DNA from: Acanthornis magna | Lineage: Eukaryota; Chordata; Aves; Passeriformes; Acanthizidae | Length of the DNA: 64,000 nucleotides | Reading direction: 5' to 3' | Assembly: GCA_036785705.1 (NCBI GenBank) | Contig: JAWUZG010000032.1 | Span: 12,976,001-13,040,000 of the forward strand | Shown here: positions 50,768 to 62,100 of the stretch, one piece after another | Layout of the letters: each line of letters opens with the position of its first letter | Numbering within the stretch: position 1 is the first letter of the stretch | Made by a program: the position numbers and the translations under genes | Notes under the pieces: generated by a model | What the model saw: the letters and a program-made list of their open reading frames with translations, nothing else | What the model was told of the DNA's origin: nothing | The model's database searches: none

Positions 50768-53700
50768 TCTGATAGGAGAGACCTATATATCTGATAGGAG
50801 AGACCACACCACCAGTACATGATAAACATTACACTTGCAGCAGGTATAAAATGAGAAGGGCCACTCTTGCAGTCTATCTGATGCAAACTGAAAAAATTCC
50901 ATAATCTCAAGGTGAAATCACTTCATTTTGTATTTGGAAACACTTCTTGAGAATGTAATGGAGCAAATATACTCAAAATTTTCTTCACCTTCTCAGTCAA
51001 AAGAATTTTCTTGACAGTTTAGGAAGTGTTTTATTGACAAGGGAGGCTCAACCCCCTCGCCTTTCTCACCACTCTTGGCAGCTTTCAAGCTTAATTTCAC
51101 CATCTCTCTCTTTTCAGACCAACTTTGAGATATCCAGCCTCTAATGGGTGAGTAAATAGGACTTGCATCAGAGCCCATCAGTTCCCTCTCTTGAATGACA
51201 TAACCTCCTAGCTGATTTCTAAATAGCAAAGCAAATTACACACAAAAAAACTGAGCTGCTCTCAGTCAAAACTGCTCTTCACTGAAGCACATTCAACATA
51301 CCTGTAAATGAGCTGTAAATTTTTCACTACATTATTTCCCAATAAAATAAACTTGGCCTGCTTCTCGGCCTTCACTGCCTATACATGCATTATTGCATAG
51401 CCAAGCAGAACTGAAATGTCAGCTGCCAAGACAGTTTTCATTACAAATTTAAGCTTTCTGGCTCAGTTCACTGTTAGCACAACTCTGTCTCCAGTGACTG
51501 GAATCCATTTGGCCTCATAATCTATACAGAAGGAATTAGAGGAATAAATATCCCATCAGGTTTCTAAACTGGGAAGATGCTTTGAAATTAATACTGAATT
51601 ACCTGGAAAACAGTGTTTTTTATTACTTACAAAGTAACTTTCCAAAATAATGTTTTTTAAACACCCAAATATTTTCCAAGTGGTCCAAAAAAATTAGATG
51701 CCTAAAACTTATGTCAATGGATTCTGATGAAAACCAAAATTCCATAGCAAAGCTCAGAAAGTAAATAAGCTATGCTTGCAATCACCTGTCCTAGAAATTG
51801 CTAAACACACACTGGAAGGTATCATTATTGTGAACATTCAAATGATCAGGAATGACTGTTCTTTTTCCTCACAAGATAATGGAGTTAATAAAATTATTTC
51901 AAAAGGATATACTGAATCATAACTGCAACTACGATCATGTAAGAATATTAGAACATACCAGGGTGCTTCCCTGTTCCCAAACAGTTCCATTCCTGACTCC
52001 TGGCCTCACAAACACCTGTGCAGAATGGACATTATTTTGCTCCTTGATGAGCAAACCAAGCCTGAACAGGCAGATCTGTTCTCCAGGGGATGCACAGGCA
52101 AGACTGCATCAGGTCTGTCTCCACAGGAGAGAATTTCAGGGAATACAAAAACCTAGAAACTAATATATTTATATTAAAGTATTAAAATAATATGAGATAT
52201 AAAAATAGTACTCTGGTGGCACAGGCCTCATATTCTTACATTTAGGGAAAGCATAAATGCTGACAGTTTATGCCTAATTATATATATAAAACAAGAGTAC
52301 TCACTTTCATGTACCAACTTAAAGCTGATCTGTTATTTTATAGCCCCACAAGAGTTCACTGAAGAGGCAATAATCTTTTTGAAGAATGCTTTTCATAACT
52401 CTGTGTATTTAAAACAAACAAATCGTAGAACTGGAGGACAAGAATTATCCATCACTGCTGTACTGGATATTCTCCACTTTTGAGAATATTTTGCTAAGTA
52501 TCATTTTGACATACAGCAACATAAATGAACAGAAATTTTAGATGCATTCTGGAAGTACTTGAAAAACAATGAAATGAAAACAAATTGAAAAAGGTAAAAC
52601 AATCAAAGCTCCCTTGAGGAATTGCCAAAAACATATCTCGGATCTTCAAATGGTTTTAGGTTTTATAAACTGGTAATATTATCATATTTTCCATACAAAA
52701 CAAGAAACCTTAGTCTGTTAAGTCTTGCCAAATTAATTGTTCCACCAGTCTATAATACAATTTGATTAACAAAAGAATGTACAGTTTATCTTGAGAACAG
52801 AAGAACTAGGATATTTGAGTTTTACTTCAGTGAGCCTAAGGACTGTCTAATTAAGAAATGTTTCGGTTCCCTGACTTTTCAATTGTTACAAATTAGTTTG
52901 AGTTGACTATAAAGTAAGTTTAACTCGTGTGAATAAGATCCACAAAGATATCTATTTTCCCCCCTGTATATTTAATAAGTTCGTGAGGAGTGAAACATTG
53001 TGGGTTAGCAGTGGGTCTACTGAACTCCACCACCACCACTAAAATCCCAATCCTCTCCCCTCAAAAGCTTCAGGCATGCTTTTAGAAGCCTAATGAATCG
53101 AGATCACATCAATATAGAGCAGCTGAAGTAAATTTGGGACTTGCATGAACTTTAGAAAGAATTTTGTTTCCAGAATTTCATACTCCTTCACTTTTGCAAC
53201 TTCTAGCAATTGCTGTTATTTACATATTTTGTATAAAAAACATGTTCATCATTACAAAAAACAATCAAGCACTGGGTCACTGCAATGGACATGACAGATG
53301 AAACAGAGAACACAAAACAACCGCAACAGTGACAGGAGATTCCTTATTATGCCTAAGTAAATCAGAGAAACAGAAATTGAACCACTGGATTACAGCTATT
53401 ATGCAATAGACAGAAAGGAAAAGTACTTAGTAATTCTTCTCATGCAGTGCACCCAGAGCTTAGTTCTGTAGTGCAAGACTCATAAAACTTTTTATGTCCT
53501 TTTCAATATAAACACCCTTCCAAGACCAAGGGAAGCTCATTGCTTTTGCTGGTCACTGAATGGCACTTCCCCTGTACAAACACTGACCTCTAACGGCCCA
53601 CTCAGTTCTTCCACCTATTTCGAGAGGGACAGTGCAAGAAAGCCAGCTTCAGACAACTACAAAAGCATCAATCCAAGTTATTGAACTGCTGAGCTTAAGA

Positions 53701-53922
53701 ACAAAGAATAATTTCAAAAGAAGTTTGTCACCCTCCTCTCCCTGCATCCATCTTTTTCATATCCAAATACTGTAGTTTTTCAAGAAGAGAATGGAGCAAA
53801 ATAATTTACTTTTATGACATCAAAACATACTGAGTGATAAGCCTTAGGACTACGTGTAACTTCATTAGGTACTGCAGCTGCTGACTTAACTGTATGCATT
53901 TCTTCTAGGTTTACTAGCCTTT

Positions 53923-54182
53923 CACAGAATCACAGAAACAATCAGGTTGGAAAAGATCTCTGAGATCATCAAGTCCAACCTAAGACCAAAATCAGCATGT
54001 CAACTAAATTATGGCACTAAGTGCCATGTCCAGTGTTTCCTTGAACACTCCAGGGATGATGACTCCACCACCTCCTTGAGCTGCCCATTCCTATGTTTAA
54101 TCACCCTTTCTGTGAAGAAATTCCTCCAAATGCCCAACCTGAAGCTCCCCTGGCACAGCTTAAGACTGTTGTCTTGTCCTGC
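53923..54182 (-). mobile_element. CR1 LINE 3' fragment beside the CpG island
   Basis: CACAGAATCACAGAAACAATCAGG, GATCATCAAGTCCAACC, CCATGTCCAGTGTTTCCTTG, ATGACTCCACCACCTCC and CTGTGAAGAAATTCCTCC are the CR1 tail in reverse. The 3' tip is at the left; the truncated 5' end points toward the CpG island about 0.2 kb away. It lies within LCA5 intron 1. Confidence 0.9.
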
Positions 54183-54826
54183 ATTTTGGTGAATTAGAAC
54201 ACTGTATTGTTTTAAAACCCAATGTTATGTTTACCTGACTCTGTTACAGTAAACCACAACGTTATTTGTGTCAGATCTCAAAACGAAGACGCTGCTCTAA
54301 GTCCCAGGACAGGAAATGAGGAAATGGCACTTCAAACAGGGCACATGCAGGCCAGTCCTACAACCGGGCGATTATGTTTCTAAATCAGACTCCGTCAGGG
54401 AGGCCCACACCGCCGCTCATATTCCCCCCTATACCCCGGTGTGTGAGGACTTACCTAGTTCAGCTCAGCCACCCCGAGAGCAACCCTCTCGTTCCCGAAG
54501 TGCAAGCAGGCAGCTTTTCTTCACCCCGCGGAGACGTTCTTAGGAACATATCGAATGTTATTTTCAATCAGCACTTCGCGACGGTACATTTTAAAAGCAA
54601 TCACCGAAATCTACATACACTAAACGACTCCGGAGGAAAGGAACTGAACACCAGCGGCCCAAGACCTTTCGGAGACCAACGCCAGGCCTAGGCCCGGGCC
54701 CGTTCCCAGCCCCCACAGCCCCCAGGAAAACACGGCCCCACGGCGGCCCTGTCCCACCCCCGTGCCGCTCCCTCCGCCCCGCGATGTCCCCACTGTCCCC
54801 ACCGCCCCGGCCCGTGCCGGCGGTAC

Positions 54827-54920
54827 CTGCCCGGCCCCTCGGCCCGCCCGGCGGACGCGCTGCGGTTGCCGCGTTACGCTTAAAGGGGCCGCGCGGCGGC
54901 CATTGACAGCGGCTGCCCGG
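54827..54920 (-). other. LCA5: Candidate noncoding LCA5 exon 1
   Basis: A donor GGGCAG|GTACCG ends an exon at 54827 on the minus strand, just downstream of the promoter motifs, and would splice to the acceptor at 50038 across a 4.8-kb intron. The 5' limit is approximate because no start site can be read directly. A second, stronger donor (CTAG|GTAAGT, exon end 54455) could be used instead, giving a longer first exon. Confidence 0.4.
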
Positions 54921-54924
54921 CAAC
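54912..54924. promoter_or_regulatory. RFX X-box-like motif
   Basis: GCTGCC, one spacer base, then GGCAAC: an exact fit to the X-box consensus RYYNYY-N(1-3)-RRNRAC bound by RFX factors, which activate many ciliary genes. It lies 37 bp from the nearest CCAAT box and close to the inferred start. The fit is seen in the sequence; binding is an inference from the ciliary role of lebercilin. Confidence 0.55.
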
Positions 54925-54960
54925 GGGCGGCGGGGAGGAGGCGGGCGCTCGTCGTCAGCC

Positions 54961-55037
54961 ATTGGCTGCTCGCCCTGCCAGCTCGGCGGCAGCCGCTCTT
55001 TCCATTGGCGGGAGGTTGAGCTCCGGCTGCTGATTGG
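54961..55037 (-). promoter_or_regulatory. Three CCAAT boxes in minus orientation
   Basis: ATTGG on the plus strand (CCAAT on the minus strand) at 54961-54965, 55004-55008 and 55033-55037, each in a favourable NF-Y context such as AGCCAAT or CGCCAAT. The cluster and shared orientation fit an NF-Y-type TATA-less promoter driving leftward transcription, with start sites expected about 50-120 bp downstream (roughly 54,830-54,930). Confidence 0.7.
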
Positions 55038-55222
55038 CTGAGCCGGTGTCAGAGGGGGGTGTGGAGGGGGGGCTTGACTCTGCTTCGCGGCCGCTCCGCG
55101 GTGCCCTGGCAGCGCCTGCAGGGGGCGCTGCGGGCCGGGCGAGCCCCGCCGAGGTCCCGCCCGAGGGGACACCCGGCGGCCTCCCCGAGGCTCTGCCCCG
55201 AGGCCGGCAGGCTCCGAAACAC

Positions 55223-55285
55223 TGCCCCGCCCTGCCCTGCCCTTCCTTTCCCTTCCCTGCCCTTGCCTGCCCTGCCCTGCCCTCA
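55223..55285. repeat. CCCTG-type pentamer repeat, G-quadruplex-prone on minus strand
   Basis: Imperfect CCCTG/CCTTC repeats at the outer edge of the CpG island. The minus strand reads as closely spaced GGG runs separated by two to five bases, which meets the usual G-quadruplex pattern. It lies about 0.2 kb upstream of the CCAAT cluster. Confidence 0.8.
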
Positions 55286-55342
55286 CCATCTTGGTTCTGT
55301 TGGGCGCGTGTGACATGGAAGGAAAGCGGCCCATGGAAAAGC

Positions 55343-55987
55343 AGCGGGGGTGCTAGTTGGCAGCGGCTGAACATGGGCCAGTGTGTGCCCAGGTGGCCGA
55401 GAAGGCCAATGGCATCCTGGACTGTACAGTGTGGGCAGCAGGATCGGGACAGTGATTGTCTGTCCCCCTGTGAGGCCACACCTTGAATCCTGTGTCCAGT
55501 TCTGGGCCCCTTGCTACAAGAAGGACAAGGTGCTGGAGTGAGTCCAGAGAAGGGCAATGGAGCTCGGCAAGGGTCTGGAGCACAAGTCCTGTGAGGAGCA
55601 GCTGAGGAAGCTGAAGGTGTTTGGCCTGGAGAAGACGGGTCTCAGGGGAGACCTTCTGGCTCTCTGCAACTTCCTGAAAGGAGGCTGTAGCCAGTTGGGG
55701 GTCAGCCTTTTCTTTAGGCAGCTAATGACAAGACAAGAGGGCATGGCTTCAAGCTGCACCAGGGGAGGTTTAGTTTGGACATTAGGAGAAATTTCTTCAC
55801 AGAAAGGGTGATTAAACATAGGAATGGGCTGCTCAGGGAGGTGGTGGAGTCATCATCGCTGGAGTGTTTAAGAAAACACTGGACATGGCACTCAGTGTGA
55901 TGGTCTAGTTGACGTGGTGATGTTCAGTCATAGGTTGGACTTGATCTCAGAGGTCTTTTCCAACCTAATTGTTTCTGTGATTCTGTT
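55343..55987 (+). mobile_element. CR1 LINE 3' fragment upstream of LCA5
   Basis: About 640 bp of CR1 in plus orientation: CTGAACATGGGCCAGTGTGT, GGCCAATGGCATCCTGGACTG, TGGAGTGAGTCCAGAGAAGG, CTGAAAGGAGGCTGTAG, GGGGAGGTTTAGTTTGGAC, CTCAGGGAGGTGGTGGAGTC, ending with GATCTCAGAGGTCTTTTCC and TGTGATTCTG. The sequence is well preserved. It starts within about 60 bp of the CCCTG repeat. Overlapping ORFs are CR1 remnants or antisense. Confidence 0.92.
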
Positions 55988-58900
55988 CAGAGAGCTGCCC
56001 AGGAGCACAAGGGTAGAGGAGCAGTGTGCCACTGTGCTGGGACCCATCGTGTCTCCTCACAATCCCTCTGGACAAGGGACCAAGGAAGTCTTTAGGGAGA
56101 CTTGGACACGTTCTGGCATTGCCACTTTGAAGCCAAGGCTTTGGGTTGGGACAGCACCTGGGGATAATGATGGGCCAGGGATGAGAGCAAAAGGGGGAAC
56201 AGTGTGTAATTATAAAACACCCCAGAACTTGAAGCAAAGTGGATTGTACTGTCAAAAGGATGAAAGTATTTTCTAAAGCTGGCAAAAAGGCTTGAATTCA
56301 AAGGCAATGTAATGAGACTGTTGTGGTTTATTCCGCAAAAAAGTAAGAGGGTTTCTAAACCTTGGCTTTTATTACTCCAAATTACTGCTATTTTTTCCCC
56401 CTAATGCTAATCTTTATTAACAAATGTAGTTAAGCAAATTTCTTTCTGGAGAGACGAAGAGAAAAGAAACAGGAGATCTTGCTTGCTTCACTTGCTGATG
56501 GAATATGTTGTGATGGCGCAGTGATGAAAGTGACACAAGAATTTGGGTGGAGTAGGAGAAAACAGAACATTTCAGATGAAGATTATAACCTGCCTGTATG
56601 GAAAGGCATAAATGGGACATTCTTGAGAGGGAGATATATTTGCCCTTGGCAGAACTGTGTCTCCACAATTCTGAGGATTCAAAATGAATGCTCGGTACCA
56701 TTACATGAAAATAATAAAAATGGAGGAAACAGGACAAAGTTTTGGTTTTGTTTACCAGTTTTTGTTTACCAAGGCAATTTTTTCAGGCACAACCTGTCAC
56801 CTTCTTCACAATAAAAATAAGGAAATATGTGAGAAAAATGCAGTTTTAATGCACTTGAAATTAAAATATTGCCATCCCCTCCTCCCTGACTATAAATTTT
56901 AGGAGGAAAAAGAAAAAACTGAACATGAAAGGTTTGAGAGAGTCTCAAAAATTATGTGCATTGTGCGCAAGAAATCTGAATATGCTGAATTAAATTACAG
57001 GAAAATGTAATTTAGTGACTACGCTAGAATGCAATCAGAAACATGTCAGCATGAACTCCTGTAAAAGAAGAGGAGATGTATACTGGTATTTCAAAAGCAC
57101 AGAAGTAGCTGTGAGGCATAAACCTGACATGGAGTCTCCCAAGCTGAATGGAGCTTTCCATTTTTTGATCCTAATATCCAAGAAAACAGGCATGAAGCAT
57201 GCAAGAACACCAACAACCAGTCTGTGAATTTCCTAATTTTGATTGTCTCCCTAATTGCACTTAATATTTTTGCTATACTTGCATTGCTATTATGAAATTG
57301 GTTTCAATAGACAATAAAAACTCATGTGGATCTTTTTTAAATTCATCCTCTGTGGCTTTGTGTAGCTCACCCTTGTGCTAAACAGTGAAAGCATATAATT
57401 CATCACAGCAACGCTGGCAGAGAATCATTGATGTCCTTCAAAAAGATCCAGGGAATGACAAAAAGGGAATAATTTTATTGCTTGCAACTGGAGGAAATGT
57501 ATTGCTTGTATCTGGCAGCAAGCCAGGCCAGAATCTGAAATGCTGTTGCTGCTGTAAATAGGATGAAAGGGATTCATAATCCATCTCCATGCCCACCGTA
57601 GCTAGGAAAATTGTAAGCAGAAAAAGCAATTAAAAAAACAAACAAACATGAGAAAGCATTAAAAAACATGGAAGAGACTTTTTTTTTGTGTTGATAATTT
57701 ATTGACTAATTGCCATGGCTAATGATTTGAGACTTGGTTAATGACTGACTAGTTATTGAATATGGGTAACACAGGTATTGAATTTAGGCAGTGTGTATGT
57801 GTAATGCAGGTATTGAATACAGGTATTGAGTCATAATGAAAACAGGTCTCTTGTTCACAACAAATTACATCAGATTTCTCCATCAAATGTTCTATCCAGA
57901 AAAATGCAACAGATTTGAATCAGCTGCTGAGCTGGAATAAATTCAGATATTGTAAAATGTTGGCATAGGGATTAATTGATAGAAATTTGTTAGTCTAAAA
58001 ACCACAAATAATGTATTTTAGATACCGTCCTAACAACCTAACCATTGATGCACAGCAGATAAATGATGGTGTTGTATTTCACTTTCCCTTGAACAGGACA
58101 AACAGATGAATCACCTGAGCAAGAAATAAAGTTTTGCGGTTTTCTCCTGTCTGTGTAAAGCAAGTCTGATGTCTTAATTGTTTGCTTGCTTGAGAAGGTC
58201 ATTTAAACAGAGTATTTAATTCAAGAGCTGGAGGGGGAAGCAGAAGGCTTAAAAGGAACAGCCCTGGCCTCAGAGCTTAACTGAGGGGAGGGAAGCTCTA
58301 TAAATAGGGTGGAAACCTTCAAACACTGAATCAGGTCATAGTGCCACACAGTTTGATACTTCCAGAGGTACCAACAAGGATAAAGCCACCGAGCTTATTC
58401 AGATGAGTGGTACCTGTGCTCATTTAATTGTTGTACATAAATATTGATGGGAAATCCTTGATGCATAGAAAGAATGCTATTGATTTCCACTGCACCATAG
58501 AAATAGCTGTGGCAAACAGGGTGGGAACTGTTACAATAAATGCATCTAATGTGGATGGACAAAACAGAGTCCCCGAACTGACAGAACAAAGATGGTGTTA
58601 AAATTTGGAAAGGGAATATCTTTCTCGTATTGCATTCAATACCACAACTTCTTTAAGGAGTGGCGACTTAAAGAATGCTTGGTGATATAAATGAGGGAGC
58701 CAAAGTGATGTGCTGCTTGCTTTAACCAGAGGACATGATGTGAAAATTCACTGTGAGATGCAGGCTTAGACATCCACTTTCTGCAAAAGATCAAAGGTGG
58801 GTTAAAACTATCAGACTAGGTAGGAAGTACCAAAGAAGACCCCTTTTGGCTCCTTCAGCCTTCACACTTTCTGATGTTTTTCCTCAGAATAAGCTATATG

Positions 58901-59111
58901 ATACTGCCTTGCACAGGCATAAACCTTAATATGCATCTCCCTGCAGATACACCAAAGGTAGTACCTTGCATACACACTTGCAAAAAAATTTTGGTCAAAA
59001 TTGAGGAGCTTAAACTGTAGAGGTTTTGGCTTGAAGCAGTTCCACAGGTCTTGGTAGCCAGGAGTGCTAGTTCAGGCTGCTGTTTCCAGTAGCAAGGCAG
59101 ATATTTATGGA
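55988..59111. other. Intergenic DNA upstream of LCA5
   Basis: No exon supported. Contains a loose cluster of AGGTATTGAAT-like units (about 57,770-57,830) and a TATA box at 58,299-58,306. ORFs of up to 120 codons on either strand overlap one another and lack homology. Confidence 0.5.
58299..58306 (+). promoter_or_regulatory. Isolated canonical TATA box
   Basis: TATAAATA within CTCTATAAATAGGGTGG, flanked upstream by a G-rich stretch, is a textbook core-promoter match. No downstream gene or LTR boundary is recognised, so it may be a chance match, a relic LTR promoter or a noncoding transcript start. Confidence 0.25.
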
Positions 59112-59190
59112 ATAGAATCATAGAATCATTTAGGATGGAAAAGACCTTTAAGATCATTGAGTCCACCTATAATTTATTCCCTCTCTCCAC
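59112..59190 (-). mobile_element. CR1 LINE 3' tip
   Basis: AATAGAATCATAGAATCATTTAGG and AAAAGACCTTTAAGATCATTGAGTCC are the terminal CR1 segment in reverse; similarity is lost after about 75 bp. Confidence 0.8.
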
Positions 59191-62100
59191 TGCTATAAAG
59201 GTGGCCTACGAGGTGACTAAGATTTCTGTATTAGAGCATGAATATGGACGTAGCTAGGGTCCAGCTGAAGGTTTTTTCCTTAATATATACTGGAATATTC
59301 TCCCAAATAAAAGATATGTTGTGTATGAGCATGTTCTTCCCTTTGCTCTCAGCTATCTGCAATCATATAATCAAAATATTTCAAATTGTAATGCAAATAA
59401 AATTAAATGTCAGTCTGTTTTGACATTATAAATATTCATGGTCTCCTTGTACTTTTTAATGCATGTGTCAAAATAAGCTGTGGTTTTGTTGGAGGACAGC
59501 TGGTTTTCTTATTGCATGCTCACCTACCTTGAGAAATCAAAAGCCCAAGATCACTTTCAGAGCTTGCCTCCCATGTCCTGGGCTCTGAAGTGACCCCAAA
59601 CCTTTCCACTGTTTCTTTTCACAAGTGTTCCTGAGTCATCGGCTGAGAAGTGACCGCTCACCTTTGACAACTTAGTGTTAAAATTCTTTGAAAGGATGTC
59701 TTTTGGTGTCACTTCTCATACTAAGACTGGTCTCAACCCCCTTAAGGGGATTTTCTTGAGCATTTTCTGACCATGGTGACATTGGAGCTTCTCCGGCACT
59801 CCTGACACCCCTTTTGTGTCTCTGACAGGCACCAGAGAAAGGCTTTCTGTGAACTCAGCTGAACTTGAGGATGTATAAAAGAAACACATTGGGCATTGTT
59901 CACAGGGATTTGTTTTTAACAATACAATTTTCCAAAGCTGTGAAATATTGAAATATTAAAGGGCAGATAAGTGCAATGAAAGAAACATTTATGTATACTT
60001 CACAGCACTAGCTGCTTCCAGAGGTTTTACAAATTTATTTGAATTCTTTGTGTTAGTATACCTGCTTGGATTTTGAGCTCACAACTGCCTTGTGGAGAAA
60101 TACTAGGTGAATAACATAAAGTGATTGCTGGTGAATCACAGGAATACAATTTACAATGTGATGAGTTAACACTTCCACGTAATAAAATAAGGTGCTCTGT
60201 TACTACAATATAAAGTTTTAACTGTTCATGTTGTGAATATATGTGTGTTTAAGCAGGGACACAACTTAAAACAAGGTAATTATTGCCAATGGTCTAGCAA
60301 CAAGCGTTTTATACGCAATTTAAATTACAAAAAAGCCCAGTAAAGACTGTGAAGGTGGAGAAGATGCTGAGCAAACAAATATTGAATGTCTGATTAGAAA
60401 GCATTATTTTCAGTTAAGGACATCTTTCTCCTGAAAACATGTGCTACTGGGAGGAAAATTTCACACATATTACTCAGGATCTGGCAGTTTTACATTAAAT
60501 GTTGCATTTGTTCTCGGTAGGTTTTAGTAACATTTTTCCACAAAACCACTTTTTGAAGCACAAACATGACATCTGTGGACTTGTTTCTGCTGGTTTTACA
60601 TAATCTGCAATTTCATATTCACAGTATGTATATTAGTCTTTGACAAAAAAAATGCAGTGACCAAATTATTTTGAAAAATTCTTTAATCATAAGCAATGTG
60701 TGTTGCTTCTGAATATCCACCTCTTTTGCCTTTAAAATTAATTTCTATTGCTAGGATAGCAAATGAATTTTGTTCTGTTTCTGTATAGTTTTGTGATATA
60801 AATTATGTTGTAGAATAATAAGGTCAAATGTATCTTTGATACCAGCAAAAAGAATGGATGTTATGTCAAGATGAATTTGGCCTCAGTGTTCAATGTGAAC
60901 TGCTTTGAACATAGTTTTATTGCTTCAGTTGCACAGAAAAATTGTCCCCTTAAAAGAAATCTTTATTCAGAATGTAGGCATGTCTTGATTATTAGTGTTA
61001 ATCTCAGAAAGAGATCGAAGCAACTCGCATCACTTCTACACACCAGATCATGTAATCAATTTTTAATTTTTTTTTTTGTTAATGCAAAATGGAATACTTC
61101 CCATGAGGAGGAAGTGCCAGCATCTCAGCACACAGTCTTGTGTATCAAAGACTTTGGGGAAATAGGAAGTAGGGACTTGAATCCATTCGTAGAAGTGAGT
61201 TGAAACTATGTCCTTGGATTTCTGGGATGCGCCTCCTGAGTCAAACTTTTTAAGGGAGTGTAGGCAGACTGAAATTATCTGCGATATCTATTCAGAGCTG
61301 TCCATGACTGTGAAGGCTTAGATGCCTCTGAGCAGAACATGTGCCTTGGGCACTTTGAGTACCACTGAGTAGGACAGCAGCTTGGTGATAGCATTTTTGA
61401 CTTCATGACCTTGATTTGTTAAAATCTTATTTAGGGTGCATTTGAGCCTTTACAACTTGTAGTGCATAAACTCTTGCAATGTATACATCGGCTGACTGGA
61501 ATTCTTATTGGTATTAAATGACATTGGCTTCAATTATCCTTGTGGGTCCCTTCCAACTCAGGATATTCTATGATTCTATGAACATCCTTTTTTGTCTTCT
61601 CAGTATTGAAGTAGTTTAACTCCTCCTGCCCTGCAAAAAAGCTAGAATATTATACTATTCATGTTGTGCCTCCATACTGTTCCATACTGTGCTTCAAGGA
61701 TGCTTTGATTGATGAAGACTGCTTTCTGGATGTTTTTTTTCCACTTCTGTGTTGTAACCAAAACTGTCAATCCTCTTTTAAGACCTAGTAAATAATGAGA
61801 TCAGTCACTGTGTAGTTGTCAGAAAAGCAAAGACAGTGACTGAACTAACCTGGACTGCAGGGGCGGGATGTTTCATACAGTCAAAGAAAAATCCTGGGCC
61901 TGTTCAGACTGATTGAAGGACTGCAACAAGGGATGTTTACAAAAGCTAATGCTGACCTCGAGGGCCTAGTCCTCTGACAACTCATATCATCAATAAAAAA
62001 GGTGAGATATCCATCCAAAGTGGGTGAAATAGGCTTTACTCTCACTTGCCTTATCTTTTTCTCATCACCATGTGGTTAAAGTAATAAAAAAATGATAAGA

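Larger units (their letters stand above)
50039..54826 (-). other. LCA5: LCA5 intron 1 (5' UTR intron)
   Basis: Mostly AT-rich sequence without coding potential. It holds a TA/TATG microsatellite (50,717-50,767), a duplicated CTGATAGGAGAGACC unit (50,769 and 50,791), one CR1 fragment at 53,923-54,182 and the inner half of the CpG island. I see no additional exon I can support. Confidence 0.6.
54390..55250. promoter_or_regulatory. LCA5: CpG-island promoter of LCA5
   Basis: A sharp change from AT-rich sequence to about 0.9 kb of very GC- and CpG-rich DNA. It is the only such block in the window and lies upstream of the LCA5 first coding exon. It contains the CCAAT boxes, X-box-like motif and two candidate exon 1 donors listed separately. 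Whether it also fires rightwards is unknown; no plus-strand gene is seen beside it. Confidence 0.85.

Noticed and set aside
54591..55334. 247-codon minus-strand ORF and overlapping plus-strand ORFs in the CpG island
   Set aside because: Low-complexity Gly/Arg/Pro-rich translation driven by GC content and the CCCTG repeat; open in several frames at once and without family resemblance.
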